From positions 310,001 through 374,000 of the forward strand of contig NZ_JACJSE010000001.1 in NCBI RefSeq assembly GCF_014698045.1: a stretch of 64,000 nt of DNA, in the 5' to 3' direction. This document shows, piece after piece, positions 42,943 through 51,640 of this stretch. Position 1 is the first letter of the stretch. Every line of letters begins with the position of its first letter. The DNA is from Aulosira sp. FACHB-615. Its GTDB lineage: Bacteria > Cyanobacteriota > Cyanobacteriia > Cyanobacteriales > Nostocaceae. The translations under genes were made by a program, and so were the position numbers. Under the pieces are notes generated by a model. That model had not been told where the DNA came from. It was given only the letters and a program-made list of their open reading frames with translations, and did no database searches.

Positions 42943-43578
42943 ATGACTACATTTGATGAAAGCGACGCAATTTATGTCCGCGAATTAGGAATTGATGATA
43001 TCGCCCCTGTATATCATTTGGGTGAAGAATTATTCACCAGCGATTTGTATCCATACCTCTACCGCACTTGGGATGAATGGGAAGTAATTGGACTTTATAA
43101 TACAGACCCAGAATATTGCTTAGTCGCTGAAACTAGCGGAGAACTAGCGGGATTTATTTTAGGAACAATTATAACTAAAGCATCTTGGACTTATGGTTAT
43201 ATTTTGTGGCTGGGAGTTAACCCCAAATATCAGCGTCAGGGAGTAGCAGATAAACTAGTTGATAAAGTCGTTGCCCGCATGATTGAAGATGGTGCAAGAT
43301 TCATGTTAGTAGATACTGACCCCACCAATGTAGCCGCAGTTAAATTTTTTAATCGCAAAGGTTTTGGTAATATTCGTCAACATATTTTCTTGTCGATGAA
43401 TTTAAGTAAACACCCACATTATGGTAGGCTAATTGATTACGAACATCAAAAAGCCGAAAGAGCGGGTTACAGGCGATCGCGTCCCACAATTCGCCCCCGA
43501 AAATCTGATGGCGTTGCGAATGAATTAGTCCTCAATCCTTTAGTAAACGAATCCCCAATTATTGAAGACCAAAAGTAG
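42943..43578 (+). CDS. GNAT-family N-acetyltransferase
   Basis: 211 residues. The acetyl-CoA loop is ILWLGVNPKYQRQGVADKLV; the following LVDTDPTNVAAVKFFNRKGF is the usual GNAT core strand-helix. N-terminal substrate part starts YVRELGIDDIAPVYHLGEEL. C-terminal ~50 residues form a basic tail (YRRSRPTIRPRKSD). Could be a protein or ribosomal acetyltransferase; no substrate evident. Same direction as the nuclease gene and recJ. Confidence 0.88.
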   Translation: MTTFDESDAIYVRELGIDDIAPVYHLGEELFTSDLYPYLYRTWDEWEVIGLYNTDPEYCLVAETSGELAGFILGTIITKASWTYGYILWLGVNPKYQRQGVADKLVDKVVARMIEDGARFMLVDTDPTNVAAVKFFNRKGFGNIRQHIFLSMNLSKHPHYGRLIDYEHQKAERAGYRRSRPTIRPRKSDGVANELVLNPLVNESPIIEDQK

Positions 43579-43631
43579 GGAGTAGAGAATAGAAAATTTA
43601 AAGTAACAAATAACTATTGGCTCTTGACAAA

Positions 43632-46106
43632 ATGCAGTGGATTTTAGCACCTACTGAACAACCTCCAGATTGGTTTATTGCAGCAGTAAAGCAGCACACA
43701 CCTACATCTAGTGGATTATATGCAGCACAATTATTGTGGCAAAGAGGTATTCAAGATTCTCAACAACTAGCCACTTTTGTTAACTATCAAAATTATCAAC
43801 CTGCTAATCCCTTTGAATTTGGGGAAGAAATGCACCTAGCAGTAACCAGATTACAACAAGCACGTAAGCTTGGTGAAAAAGTGGCGATTTGGGGAGATTT
43901 TGATGCTGATGGTATCACTTCTACTGCGGTGTTATGGGATGGCTTGGGGCAGTTCTTTCAGCAACATACACAGTTAACTTATTACATTCCCAATCGCCTC
44001 AGAGAATCTCACGGACTGAACAATTCAGGAATTGAGAATTTAGCGAAACAAAATTTTAAATTAATAGTTACTTGTGATACTGGTAGCACAAATATTGATG
44101 AAATTATCTATGCTAAACAGTTAGGTATAGATGTCATTGTTACCGACCATCACACCTTACCCGCCCAACGTCCACCAGTTACAGCAATTATTAACCCCCG
44201 TTATTTACCAAGTGTTCATCCATTATTTCATCTTTCTGGGGTAGCAGTTGCTTACAAGTTAGTAGAAGCACTTTATCAAACTCTGCCTAATATTCCGCAA
44301 GATGCAATAGAAAACTTATTAGATTTAGTTGCAGTTGGGTTAATCGCTGACTTGGTACAACTCAAAGGAGATTGTCGGTACTTAGCACAATTGGGAATCC
44401 AACGTTTACAAGCAGACTTTAAACAACCACCCACAGCGCGACGCAGACCAGGAGTCGGACGATTATTAGAATTGTGCCAAAAAAGTGGCGATCGCCCCAC
44501 AGATATTTCCTTTGGTTTGGGGCCGCGCATCAACGCAGTTAGCCGCATTCAAGGCGATGCCAGTTTTTGCGTAGAATTACTGACTAGCCGCGATGCCAAA
44601 CACTGCAATCAATTGGCTGAAGAGACAGAACTTGCCAACACTCGCCGTAAGTCATTACAAAAAGATGTCCAAACCCAAGTAGCCCAAAAACTCACCCAAT
44701 TAGATTTATCAACAACCAGCGTCATCGTCCTCGAAGATCCCCAATGGCCAGCCGGTGTATTAGGCTTAGTCGCCGGACAAGTAGCCCAAGAAACAGGCCG
44801 TCCCACAATTTTGTTAAGCACTGAATTAGCAGGGGAGCAGGGGAGCAGGGGAGCAGGGGAAGAATTAGCTCCTTTATCTTCTAACTCAGCACTCAGCACT
44901 CAGCACTCAGCACTCAGCGAGAAGTTGCGTGCGGAGGTTCCCCCCGTTGAGCAAAGTTCGGGGACTCAAAACTCAGCACTCAGCACTCAGCACTCAGCAC
45001 TTGTACTGGCCCGTGGTTCAGCCCGTTCCATCAATTCTGTCGATTTATATCAACTCGTCAAAGACCAAGCACATTTATTACATCGCTTTGGTGGACATCC
45101 CTACGCTGCGGGTTTGAGTTTACCAGTCGAGAATATTCCTTTATTTACCCAAGCAATTAATCAGCAGTTGCGGCAATCTTTGGGTAGTACAGAATTAATG
45201 CCTACAGTTCAGGTAGATTTAAAAGTCACGGTAGCAGACTTGGGCAAAGAATTATTCTTAGAACTGAAACTACTAGAACCTTGCGGAATGGGAAACCCAG
45301 CCCCAAAACTCCTCATTCAAAACTGCTGGTTTGAAAACGCTTGGCATCGTAATCAGCAAGACTGGCAAGGAAAAAAAGTACAGTACATTAAAACCGATTT
45401 TAATATTCGGGATGACTCTACTAAAAATCCTTTTCCTGGTGTGTGGTGGGGACATTACAAAGATGAATTACCTGTAGGCAAAGCTGATTGCATCGTCGAA
45501 TTAGATTACAACAGTTTCAAAAAACGCTATGAAATCAGATTAATTGCCGTCCGTCCCAGCAATGACTCAGAACTCAGTCAACAATATTCAACACAAATCC
45601 TCGACTGGCGCAACCGACCCACTCCCAACTCCCCACTCCCAACTCCCAACTCCCCACTTATCTTAGAACAATGCCCCACTAGCTGGGATCAAATACGCAT
45701 TTGGTGGCAACGCTCACTTTACAATCATCAACAACTAGTCCTAGCTTGGTCTAAACCTCACCTACAATCACCGCAAGAAATTTGGCAGACTCTAGTTGGC
45801 ATAGCTAAATATCTGAGTCGTACACAGCAGCTAGTTACCCGCACGCAACTACTAGGAAAATTAGGCATAGGCGATCGCAGCTTACTACTAGGCATCAAAG
45901 CTTTGAAACATTGCGGATTTATAGCTACCAGACAAGACCGTTATTTACAAATCAGCCAAAATCCTCAAACAATTTCACCGCACCTAGTAGATACAGCCGT
46001 TACTCAATTTCTGTCCGCAGTCAGCGAAGAACAGTTTCAGCAACAGTATTTTTCTGAAGTCCCTTTATCTACAATTGTGGCGCTTGTTAATCGACCTCTC
46101 AATTGA
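43632..46106 (+). CDS. recJ: Single-stranded-DNA exonuclease RecJ with repeat-derived insertions
   Basis: 824 residues from the ATG at 43632. DHH motifs: AIWGDFDADGITSTAVLWDG (motif I), IVTCDTGSTN, VIVTDHHTLPAQRPP (motif III) and the DHHA1 part ARGSARSINSVDLYQLVKDQ with FGGHPYAAGLSLP. RecJ degrades ssDNA 5'-3' in recombination and repair. Two oddities: residues ~400-458 (44829-45005) are encoded by short tandem repeats (GGAGCAG, CAGCACT) and a GC-rich repeat fragment, inserted between ILLSTELA and LVLARGSARS; residues ~662-676 (45617-45661) are written by CCCAACT repeats (PTPNSPL). Both are in frame and the DHH motifs are intact, so it may still be active. Confidence 0.9.
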   Translation: MQWILAPTEQPPDWFIAAVKQHTPTSSGLYAAQLLWQRGIQDSQQLATFVNYQNYQPANPFEFGEEMHLAVTRLQQARKLGEKVAIWGDFDADGITSTAVLWDGLGQFFQQHTQLTYYIPNRLRESHGLNNSGIENLAKQNFKLIVTCDTGSTNIDEIIYAKQLGIDVIVTDHHTLPAQRPPVTAIINPRYLPSVHPLFHLSGVAVAYKLVEALYQTLPNIPQDAIENLLDLVAVGLIADLVQLKGDCRYLAQLGIQRLQADFKQPPTARRRPGVGRLLELCQKSGDRPTDISFGLGPRINAVSRIQGDASFCVELLTSRDAKHCNQLAEETELANTRRKSLQKDVQTQVAQKLTQLDLSTTSVIVLEDPQWPAGVLGLVAGQVAQETGRPTILLSTELAGEQGSRGAGEELAPLSSNSALSTQHSALSEKLRAEVPPVEQSSGTQNSALSTQHSALVLARGSARSINSVDLYQLVKDQAHLLHRFGGHPYAAGLSLPVENIPLFTQAINQQLRQSLGSTELMPTVQVDLKVTVADLGKELFLELKLLEPCGMGNPAPKLLIQNCWFENAWHRNQQDWQGKKVQYIKTDFNIRDDSTKNPFPGVWWGHYKDELPVGKADCIVELDYNSFKKRYEIRLIAVRPSNDSELSQQYSTQILDWRNRPTPNSPLPTPNSPLILEQCPTSWDQIRIWWQRSLYNHQQLVLAWSKPHLQSPQEIWQTLVGIAKYLSRTQQLVTRTQLLGKLGIGDRSLLLGIKALKHCGFIATRQDRYLQISQNPQTISPHLVDTAVTQFLSAVSEEQFQQQYFSEVPLSTIVALVNRPLN
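44829..45005 (+). repeat. Short tandem repeats and GC-rich element inside recJ
   Basis: About 175 bp: three to four copies of GGGGAGCA, two separate CAGCACT runs (44888-44920 and 44974-45000), and between them GTTGCGTGCGGAGGTTCCCC, a dispersed repeat type. In frame, no stop codon. A second run (CCCAACTCCC/CACTCCC) is at 45617-45661. Confidence 0.85.
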
Positions 46107-46568
46107 AATTGCTGAGTCATTACTGTACTCGCTTTTTCACATTTACATACGCAATAAAGCGGATTTACAAATCATAGATAGTGCCTAATTACACCTATAG
46201 AAATTTTAAATTTTTAAGATGCAAACTAGTTTTTATGCTCATCATACTAGCTGTTTATCCATTTTCATCAACAAGATAAGTATAAAAAAATACTTCATTT
46301 ATGAGAATTTACTGCTTTGAAAGAGTTGTGATTTGGCAAAACTTCTGACACTTTTTGATAGTCAAACAAGGCTCTAGCAATACTCTATCTAATTTGCCAA
46401 CCTTAATACAACTTTATATATATTTCTCAAAGCTAGATTTATCCGGGTTTTTTCCTAATCAAAGCTTCACAGAAATTTCGGTAAATTTAGCAAGCCGAGA
46501 ACCAAAAACTACGAGTTAGAAATAATGTAGCAATCTTGCGTTTATCCAGTTTGAGAAGATAAATTTCC
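46107..46568. other. Intergenic region before the PEP-CTERM gene
   Basis: 462 bp, AT-rich, no open frame, no repeat family of this window. No ribosomal or tRNA-like structure seen. Presumably promoter and leader of the PEP-CTERM gene. Confidence 0.4.
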
Positions 46569-47312
46569 ATGACAACAAAACTATTCCAAACTCTAGCCGC
46601 AGCGACCACCTTGGCCGGTATCGTAGCCACCGCAGGCGCAGCAAACGCAGCTTCTCTTTCTTACACTACTCAATACCAATACAAGCCTACAGATGGTACA
46701 CCAGTGTCAGCTGATGGTTTCTACGTGACAGATATTGAAGATATCATCAGTGTTAACAAGTTCGACTCAAAACTAGGCACTCTCAAAAGTGTAACTATCG
46801 ATTTTATTGGTGACTTGAAGGGAGATGCCCGCTTTGAAAATAGAAGCAGCAGAGCTGCTACTGTTTTAGTAAATCTTGCAGGTGAGTTGAGCTTGGAACT
46901 CCCAGCAGGTGTAGAGCGACTCAACCTCACTCCAACCCAGTCTTATGCTTACCAAGTAGCTAGATATGATGGAAGAACAGATTTCAGTGGTGCTTCCGGC
47001 AGGACAGTTAATGGTCTGAGTGCTACTCTAGCAAAAACACTAACAGTCAATGCTGGCGACGAATTTTTCCAATATTTCCTCGGTAAAGGAACAGCAGACT
47101 TTACTTTCAAGGCATTCGCAAATTCTAATGTCACAGGCTCAGGCAACTTTGACTCTCAAATCAACACTTATGCCGCAGCAAATTTGGCTGTCACATACGA
47201 CTATGACCCCAAAGCTGTACCTGAGCCTTCTGCTGCAATTGGTCTTGGTTTAGTAGCAGGAATTGGTTTAATGTCCCAACGCAGAAAAAATTGGCTCAAA
47301 GCGTCTAACTAA
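46569..47312 (+). CDS. PEP-CTERM sorting-domain exported protein
   Basis: 247 residues. A Sec signal peptide (cut probably after AANAA) starts the protein. A beta-rich body (choice-of-anchor type) holds no Cys. The C-terminus VPEPSAAIGLGLVAGIGLMS then QRRK is a PEP-CTERM signal: VPEP motif, hydrophobic helix, basic end. Such proteins are recognised by an exosortase (EpsH) and linked to the cell surface (family knowledge); no exosortase is in the window. Ends in a clear terminator at 47465. Function of the body unknown. Confidence 0.88.
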   Translation: MTTKLFQTLAAATTLAGIVATAGAANAASLSYTTQYQYKPTDGTPVSADGFYVTDIEDIISVNKFDSKLGTLKSVTIDFIGDLKGDARFENRSSRAATVLVNLAGELSLELPAGVERLNLTPTQSYAYQVARYDGRTDFSGASGRTVNGLSATLAKTLTVNAGDEFFQYFLGKGTADFTFKAFANSNVTGSGNFDSQINTYAAANLAVTYDYDPKAVPEPSAAIGLGLVAGIGLMSQRRKNWLKASN

Positions 47313-47464
47313 TTGGTAGAAATAGGTGAGTCTTCTCACCTGATTCAATTTACTAATATCAATTAATCATCAAAAAGCACATTGCATTAGTTACAAAGGT
47401 GTGCATCTGTTAGACCGCTTTCATGTCGATTATTACTGTCAGAATCATTTTTTATTTAACACTG

Positions 47465-47495
47465 AAAAACCTAGACTTTTAGTCTAGGTTTTTTA
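47465..47495 (+). terminator. Terminator of the PEP-CTERM gene
   Basis: Perfect 11-bp stem AAACCTAGACT / AGTCTAGGTTT with a TTT loop and T-rich tail. About 155 bp after the stop. Confidence 0.85.
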
Positions 47496-47509
47496 TTTTG
47501 GTTGACACT

Positions 47510-47703
47510 AGGACTTACTCAATAATACATATATGCTATAGGACTCATATTTGATTTCTGAAAAAAAATCAGTACACCCAGATCAGGCTTCTTTCCTACT
47601 CCCTACTCCCTACTCCCAACTCCCTACCTACACAACTAGATTCAGGAATCAAACCTTATTCCTATATCAATTCGCGATCGCTATCTGCCAGTTGCGTAAG
47701 TCC
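47510..47703. repeat. GGACTTAC inverted-repeat element (copy 5)
   Basis: About 194 bp between AGGACTTACTCAA on the left and TTGCGTAAGTCCT on the right (terminal inverted repeat). The interior differs from copies 1-2 and includes a run of CTACTCC/CAACTCC heptamers (47594-47630) and a HIP1 octamer. It ends 20 bp before the cobS stop. Confidence 0.7.
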
Positions 47704-47723
47704 TGTTAGATTGCTTTTTTGTT

Positions 47724-48500
47724 TCACTCAAATCCAGTTAACACACAGAGAAATAAGGCTTCTGTCCATTCGACGACTGCGCCGTAGGTATCGCCTGTGT
47801 GTCCGCCTAATTTGTGATTAAACCATAGACCTGTGAGAAAGGCGATCGCACTGCCAGCTAGTATCATTGTGAGTGGGAGAAATAGGTTTTGGCTATCTAT
47901 CAACCACAGTAAACCACTCACACTCAACAGTAACAGCAGTCCCGGAATGACATCTTTGTAGGAACGAATAGCTGCTTTGTGAAATGCACCTTTACCTGTG
48001 GGTTTAAGGTAAGGATATCGCCAGATTGCTAGTTGTTGTCCCCACCTTCCCCAACCGCAAGCCGCCATTAAGATTAACCAACGGTGAGTTTCAATTTCTG
48101 TTAAGGCTACGGTTTTTAATAATACTATGGCGATCGCTGCCATTGCCCCAAACGCACCGGTGGCACTATCTGTCATCACTTCCAACCGCCTTTCGGGATT
48201 GCCTACTGCTAACCCATCCGATGTATCCATTGCACCATCTAAGTGTAATCCTCCAGTCAAAGCAATCCAAGCACAAATAACTAAAGCTGTGCGGGTTAAT
48301 ACTGGCACGCCAAAATAATTCATACCAGTGTCAAATAGCCCTAAAAATCCGCCAATTATTAATCCAACTAGTGGCGCAAATTGAGATACTGCCTGAAAAT
48401 CTAAGCCATTAATATTAGGAAAAGGCACAGTACTGTAAAATATTACACTAGCTATGAAGTTAGACAGCGATGTTTTCCACCACTGAAAAAAGTTTGTCAT
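47724..48500 (-). CDS. cobS: Adenosylcobinamide-GDP ribazoletransferase CobS
   Basis: 258 residues, 5-7 membrane helices. Joins alpha-ribazole to adenosylcobinamide-GDP in the last steps of (pseudo)cobalamin synthesis in the inner membrane. Signature GLHLDGAMDTSDGLAVGNPE followed by RRLEVMTDSATGAFGAMAAI is the active-site loop of the family. C-terminus HKLGGHTGDTYGAVVEWTEA is also typical. No B12 riboswitch could be seen upstream. Monocistronic. Confidence 0.95.
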   Translation of the reverse strand: MTNFFQWWKTSLSNFIASVIFYSTVPFPNINGLDFQAVSQFAPLVGLIIGGFLGLFDTGMNYFGVPVLTRTALVICAWIALTGGLHLDGAMDTSDGLAVGNPERRLEVMTDSATGAFGAMAAIAIVLLKTVALTEIETHRWLILMAACGWGRWGQQLAIWRYPYLKPTGKGAFHKAAIRSYKDVIPGLLLLLSVSGLLWLIDSQNLFLPLTMILAGSAIAFLTGLWFNHKLGGHTGDTYGAVVEWTEALFLCVLTGFE

Positions 48501-48864
48501 TTTAGTTACTTTTATAGCAGAAATGCTTCAGGGATAATATTGATTACTGTGGTACAACCACTAGTAGATAAGTTTAAAGCTTTGGATAAGATAGCTATTA
48601 GTTTACAGACTCGGCTGAAAAATTTTGTTATGCTGGACTCGTTAAGCTAAATTTTTTAGCTTGCAATAATAACATAAAAAAATAAATTTAACAACGTAAA
48701 GCTAGTACAGCATTTTGTGTATTCATTAGCTAACAAATTAGATCGAGAGTATTGAAGCGATCGCCCCACAAAATTGATATTTTTTAAATGTAGGGAACTA
48801 ATTAAGCTATTAATTTAAGTTTTTTTAGCTGCGTTCTCATCTTTTTCCTCTCTTTAAATTTCCT
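48501..48864. other. Intergenic region, nothing recognised
   Basis: 364 bp between divergent cobS and the 150-residue gene. AT-rich, one HIP1 octamer near 48760. No open frame, no B12 riboswitch B12-box pattern seen by eye. Confidence 0.35.
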
Positions 48865-49317
48865 ATGAGTCATCATCTACCCGATACCAGGATACCGGCT
48901 CCGTGCATTGTTAACACGGGCGTGATTGTGAATAAACTCGACATGCGGCGATTACTTTCTGATTTAGGTCGAGTTCACTATATGTACACCCACGGAGAGC
49001 AGGTAGTCAGCGAGGGTGAAGGAGATGTCATAGAAGTATTCGCAAATCCGCAACGTTCGACTTTAGTAGCTAACAGTGCGCTTTATTTGAACGTGTATAG
49101 TTTTGATTATATTGAATTAAAGCAGTTATCCCAACAAGAAACTTGTTTTGATTTGATGCAAGAAGGAATGTGTCTGCGCTTAATACCCCTCACTACCCCC
49201 ATCCAAGAGCGTCGAGAGAAAACCTTTAATGTCAGCGCCATCGAAGCCATGATGGAACAAGTACTCTCTGCTAAATGGGATGCAGAAATGGATGATGACT
49301 GCACTGATTCGTTTTAG
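48865..49317 (+). CDS. Conserved-type hypothetical protein
   Basis: 150 residues, soluble, two Cys. Starts MSHHLPDTRIPAPCIVNTGV with VVSEGEGDVIEVFANPQRST and a C-terminal acidic tail (WDAEMDDDCTDSF). Beta-rich centre (STLVANSALYLNVYSFDYIE). No domain I can name. The gene is 120 bp before tgt on the same strand. Confidence 0.7.
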   Translation: MSHHLPDTRIPAPCIVNTGVIVNKLDMRRLLSDLGRVHYMYTHGEQVVSEGEGDVIEVFANPQRSTLVANSALYLNVYSFDYIELKQLSQQETCFDLMQEGMCLRLIPLTTPIQERREKTFNVSAIEAMMEQVLSAKWDAEMDDDCTDSF

Positions 49318-49437
49318 AATTGTCATCTGTCATTAGTCGAGGCACAAAGTTTTGCGTTCAGATAAACCAAGACGATTAATAATTGCTATAACCAAGGACA
49401 AATGACAATCACTTAGTATAGTTATCTAATTTTTACT

Positions 49438-50568
49438 TTGAGCGATAATTTTTCTTTTCAATCCTTAGCTCGTTGTAGCCAAACAAAGGCCAGAGCCGGG
49501 ATATTCTTCACGCCGCACGGTGCTGTAGAAACCCCCAGATTTATGCCTGTGGGGACATTAGCCAATGTCAAAACAGTCACACCTGCCCAGTTGAAAGACA
49601 CTGGCGCACAGATGGTCTTATCTAATACTTATCACTTGCATTTGCAACCAGGGGAAGCAATTGTCGCTGGTGGTGGTGGCTTGCATAAGTTTATGGGCTG
49701 GGATGGGCCGATGCTCACCGATTCTGGTGGGTTTCAAGTATTCAGCTTGAGTGAGATGCGGAAAATTACGGAAGAGGGTGTAACTTTTCGCTCGCCTCAC
49801 GATGGGCAGATTATCAATTTAACTCCAGAACGTTCCATAGAGATTCAGAATACTTTAGGGGCGGATGTGATTATGGCCTTTGATGAATGTCCGCCTTACC
49901 CCGCCACTCGCCAAGAAGTAGAAACTGCTACTCAAAGGACTTACCGTTGGCTAGAACGTTGTATAGCTGCCCATAAACGTCAAGATCAGGCATTATTTGG
50001 AATTGTGCAAGGGGGCGTGTATTTAGATTTGCGTTCCCAAGCGGCTGTGGAGTTGGCTAAGTTAGATTTGCCTGGATATGCTATTGGTGGTGTGAGTGTG
50101 GGCGAACCCGCAGAATTAATGGCTCAAATTGTCCAAGCCACTGCACCATTATTACCACCAGAAAAGCCCCGTTATTTGATGGGTGTGGGGACTTACCGCG
50201 AAATGGCGATCGCGATCGCTTCTGGTATAGACTTATTTGATTGCGTCATTCCGACTCGTTGGGCGAGACATGGTACAGCAATAGTGCAAGGCGAACGCTG
50301 GAATTTAAAAAATGCTAAGTTCCGTGAAGATTTTGCACCATTAGATGAAACTTGCCCTTGTTATGCTTGTCAAAATTTTAGTCGGGCGTATATTTCTCAT
50401 TTGGTGCGATCGCAAGAAATTTTAGCCTACACTTTACTCAGCATTCACAATATCACCGAACTAATTCGGTTCACCCAGAAGATTCGCCAAGCAATATTAA
50501 ACGATTCCTTTCTGGAAGAATTTGGTCATTGGCTCAATTCACCAGAAACTGGAGATGATCTATCTTGA
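49438..50568 (+). CDS. tgt: tRNA-guanine transglycosylase (Tgt)
   Basis: 376 residues; start is a TTG at 49438 (MSDNFSFQSLARCSQTKARA), no better start in frame. Exchanges the wobble guanine of GUN-anticodon tRNAs for a queuosine precursor. Motifs: MLTDSGGFQVFSLSEMRK, FDECPPYPA, GVSVGEPAELM, the catalytic Asp in DLFDCVIPTRWARHG, and the zinc site CPCYACQNFSRAYISHL (three Cys and a His). Length normal. Stands alone, no other queuosine gene is near. Confidence 0.95.
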   Translation: MSDNFSFQSLARCSQTKARAGIFFTPHGAVETPRFMPVGTLANVKTVTPAQLKDTGAQMVLSNTYHLHLQPGEAIVAGGGGLHKFMGWDGPMLTDSGGFQVFSLSEMRKITEEGVTFRSPHDGQIINLTPERSIEIQNTLGADVIMAFDECPPYPATRQEVETATQRTYRWLERCIAAHKRQDQALFGIVQGGVYLDLRSQAAVELAKLDLPGYAIGGVSVGEPAELMAQIVQATAPLLPPEKPRYLMGVGTYREMAIAIASGIDLFDCVIPTRWARHGTAIVQGERWNLKNAKFREDFAPLDETCPCYACQNFSRAYISHLVRSQEILAYTLLSIHNITELIRFTQKIRQAILNDSFLEEFGHWLNSPETGDDLS

Positions 50569-50719
50569 TGAAAATTTACACAAAATCTCACTAAAATAAT
50601 CTTTTCTTTGTGTCCTACCCTGCGGGAAGACGCTATCACGTCGATGCGCCAGAAATTAAAACGAACCACAAAGAGCGCAAAGAACGCAAAGAGAAGAGAT
50701 AGAAAGAGAATTTTTTGGG

Positions 50720-51547
50720 TTGACTAGAGTGGGTAAACCTATTTATTGGTATAACGGCAAATTAATCGAATCTCAAACCCTGGAATTAGATATTAACGAT
50801 CCGGGGTTACTTTATGGCGCAACGGTATTTACTACACTGCGGGTTTATGAAAATTCTCTCGATAGTAGTTTAACCAACTGGCAGGCACACTGCGATCGCC
50901 TGAAGTTGAGTTTACAATTTTTTGCTTGGCAACAACCAGACTGGCAGCGCATATATCAAGGCGCACAATTTCTCATCCAACATTTCCCCGTTCTCAGAAT
51001 TACCTTGTTTCCTGATGGTAGGGAATGGATAATTGGCAGAAATTTACCAGCAGATTTATTAGAAAAACAACAGCATGGGGTGAAATGCGCCATTGCACAA
51101 CCTCAATTTTCCCGCAACTTGCCTTCTCATAAAACAGGTAATTATTTGGGTGCTTGGTTAGCGAAAAATAGTGTGCAAGTTTTAGCCGCCCAAGAAGCGA
51201 TTTTAGTTGATGGGGTGGGTAATTGGTTAGAAACCACCACTGGCAATCTTTGGGGATGGCGAGATAATTGTTGGTGGACACCGCCCGAATATGTAGGGAT
51301 TTTACCCGGAATTGGGCGATCGCAAATTATCCAATGGCTGGAAAATCAACAGCTACAAGTACGAGAAGAACCTTGGACACCCCAGTTAGTCACCGAATTT
51401 GAAGCGATCGCCTACACTAATAGTGTGGTAGAAATTATCCCGATTCATACCGTTGAGCAAGCTTCAGGGTCGCTACAATATAATCCCAACCATGCAAATT
51501 TTCTACAAATTAGGAGGCTTTTTAGCATGACAGCCGTGCCATTTTAA
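50720..51547 (+). CDS. Class IV aminotransferase family (aminodeoxychorismate lyase-like)
   Basis: 275 residues; starts with TTG at 50720, or a GTG at 50729. Fold-type IV PLP enzyme: LELDINDPGLLYGATVFTTL (PabC/IlvE pattern), Lys in HKTGNYLGAWLAKNS, and EAILVDGVGNWLETTTGNLW holding the Glu and the phosphate-binding turn. The short length and the LYGATVFTTLRVYEN start point to PabC, which makes p-aminobenzoate from aminodeoxychorismate for folate. A D-amino-acid or branched-chain aminotransferase is less likely. Not next to pabAB here. Confidence 0.82.
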   Translation: MTRVGKPIYWYNGKLIESQTLELDINDPGLLYGATVFTTLRVYENSLDSSLTNWQAHCDRLKLSLQFFAWQQPDWQRIYQGAQFLIQHFPVLRITLFPDGREWIIGRNLPADLLEKQQHGVKCAIAQPQFSRNLPSHKTGNYLGAWLAKNSVQVLAAQEAILVDGVGNWLETTTGNLWGWRDNCWWTPPEYVGILPGIGRSQIIQWLENQQLQVREEPWTPQLVTEFEAIAYTNSVVEIIPIHTVEQASGSLQYNPNHANFLQIRRLFSMTAVPF

Positions 51548-51640
51548 GATACCTTAAAATAAGTTAACATAATTCTTAATAATGCCCTCTCATACAGAGA
51601 CACTCCGCGAAAGCACAGAATATACAGGAGATAGACCTCA

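Noticed and set aside
48501..48600. Cobalamin riboswitch upstream of cobS
   Set aside because: I looked for the conserved B12-box pattern by eye and saw none; a covariance-model scan would settle it.
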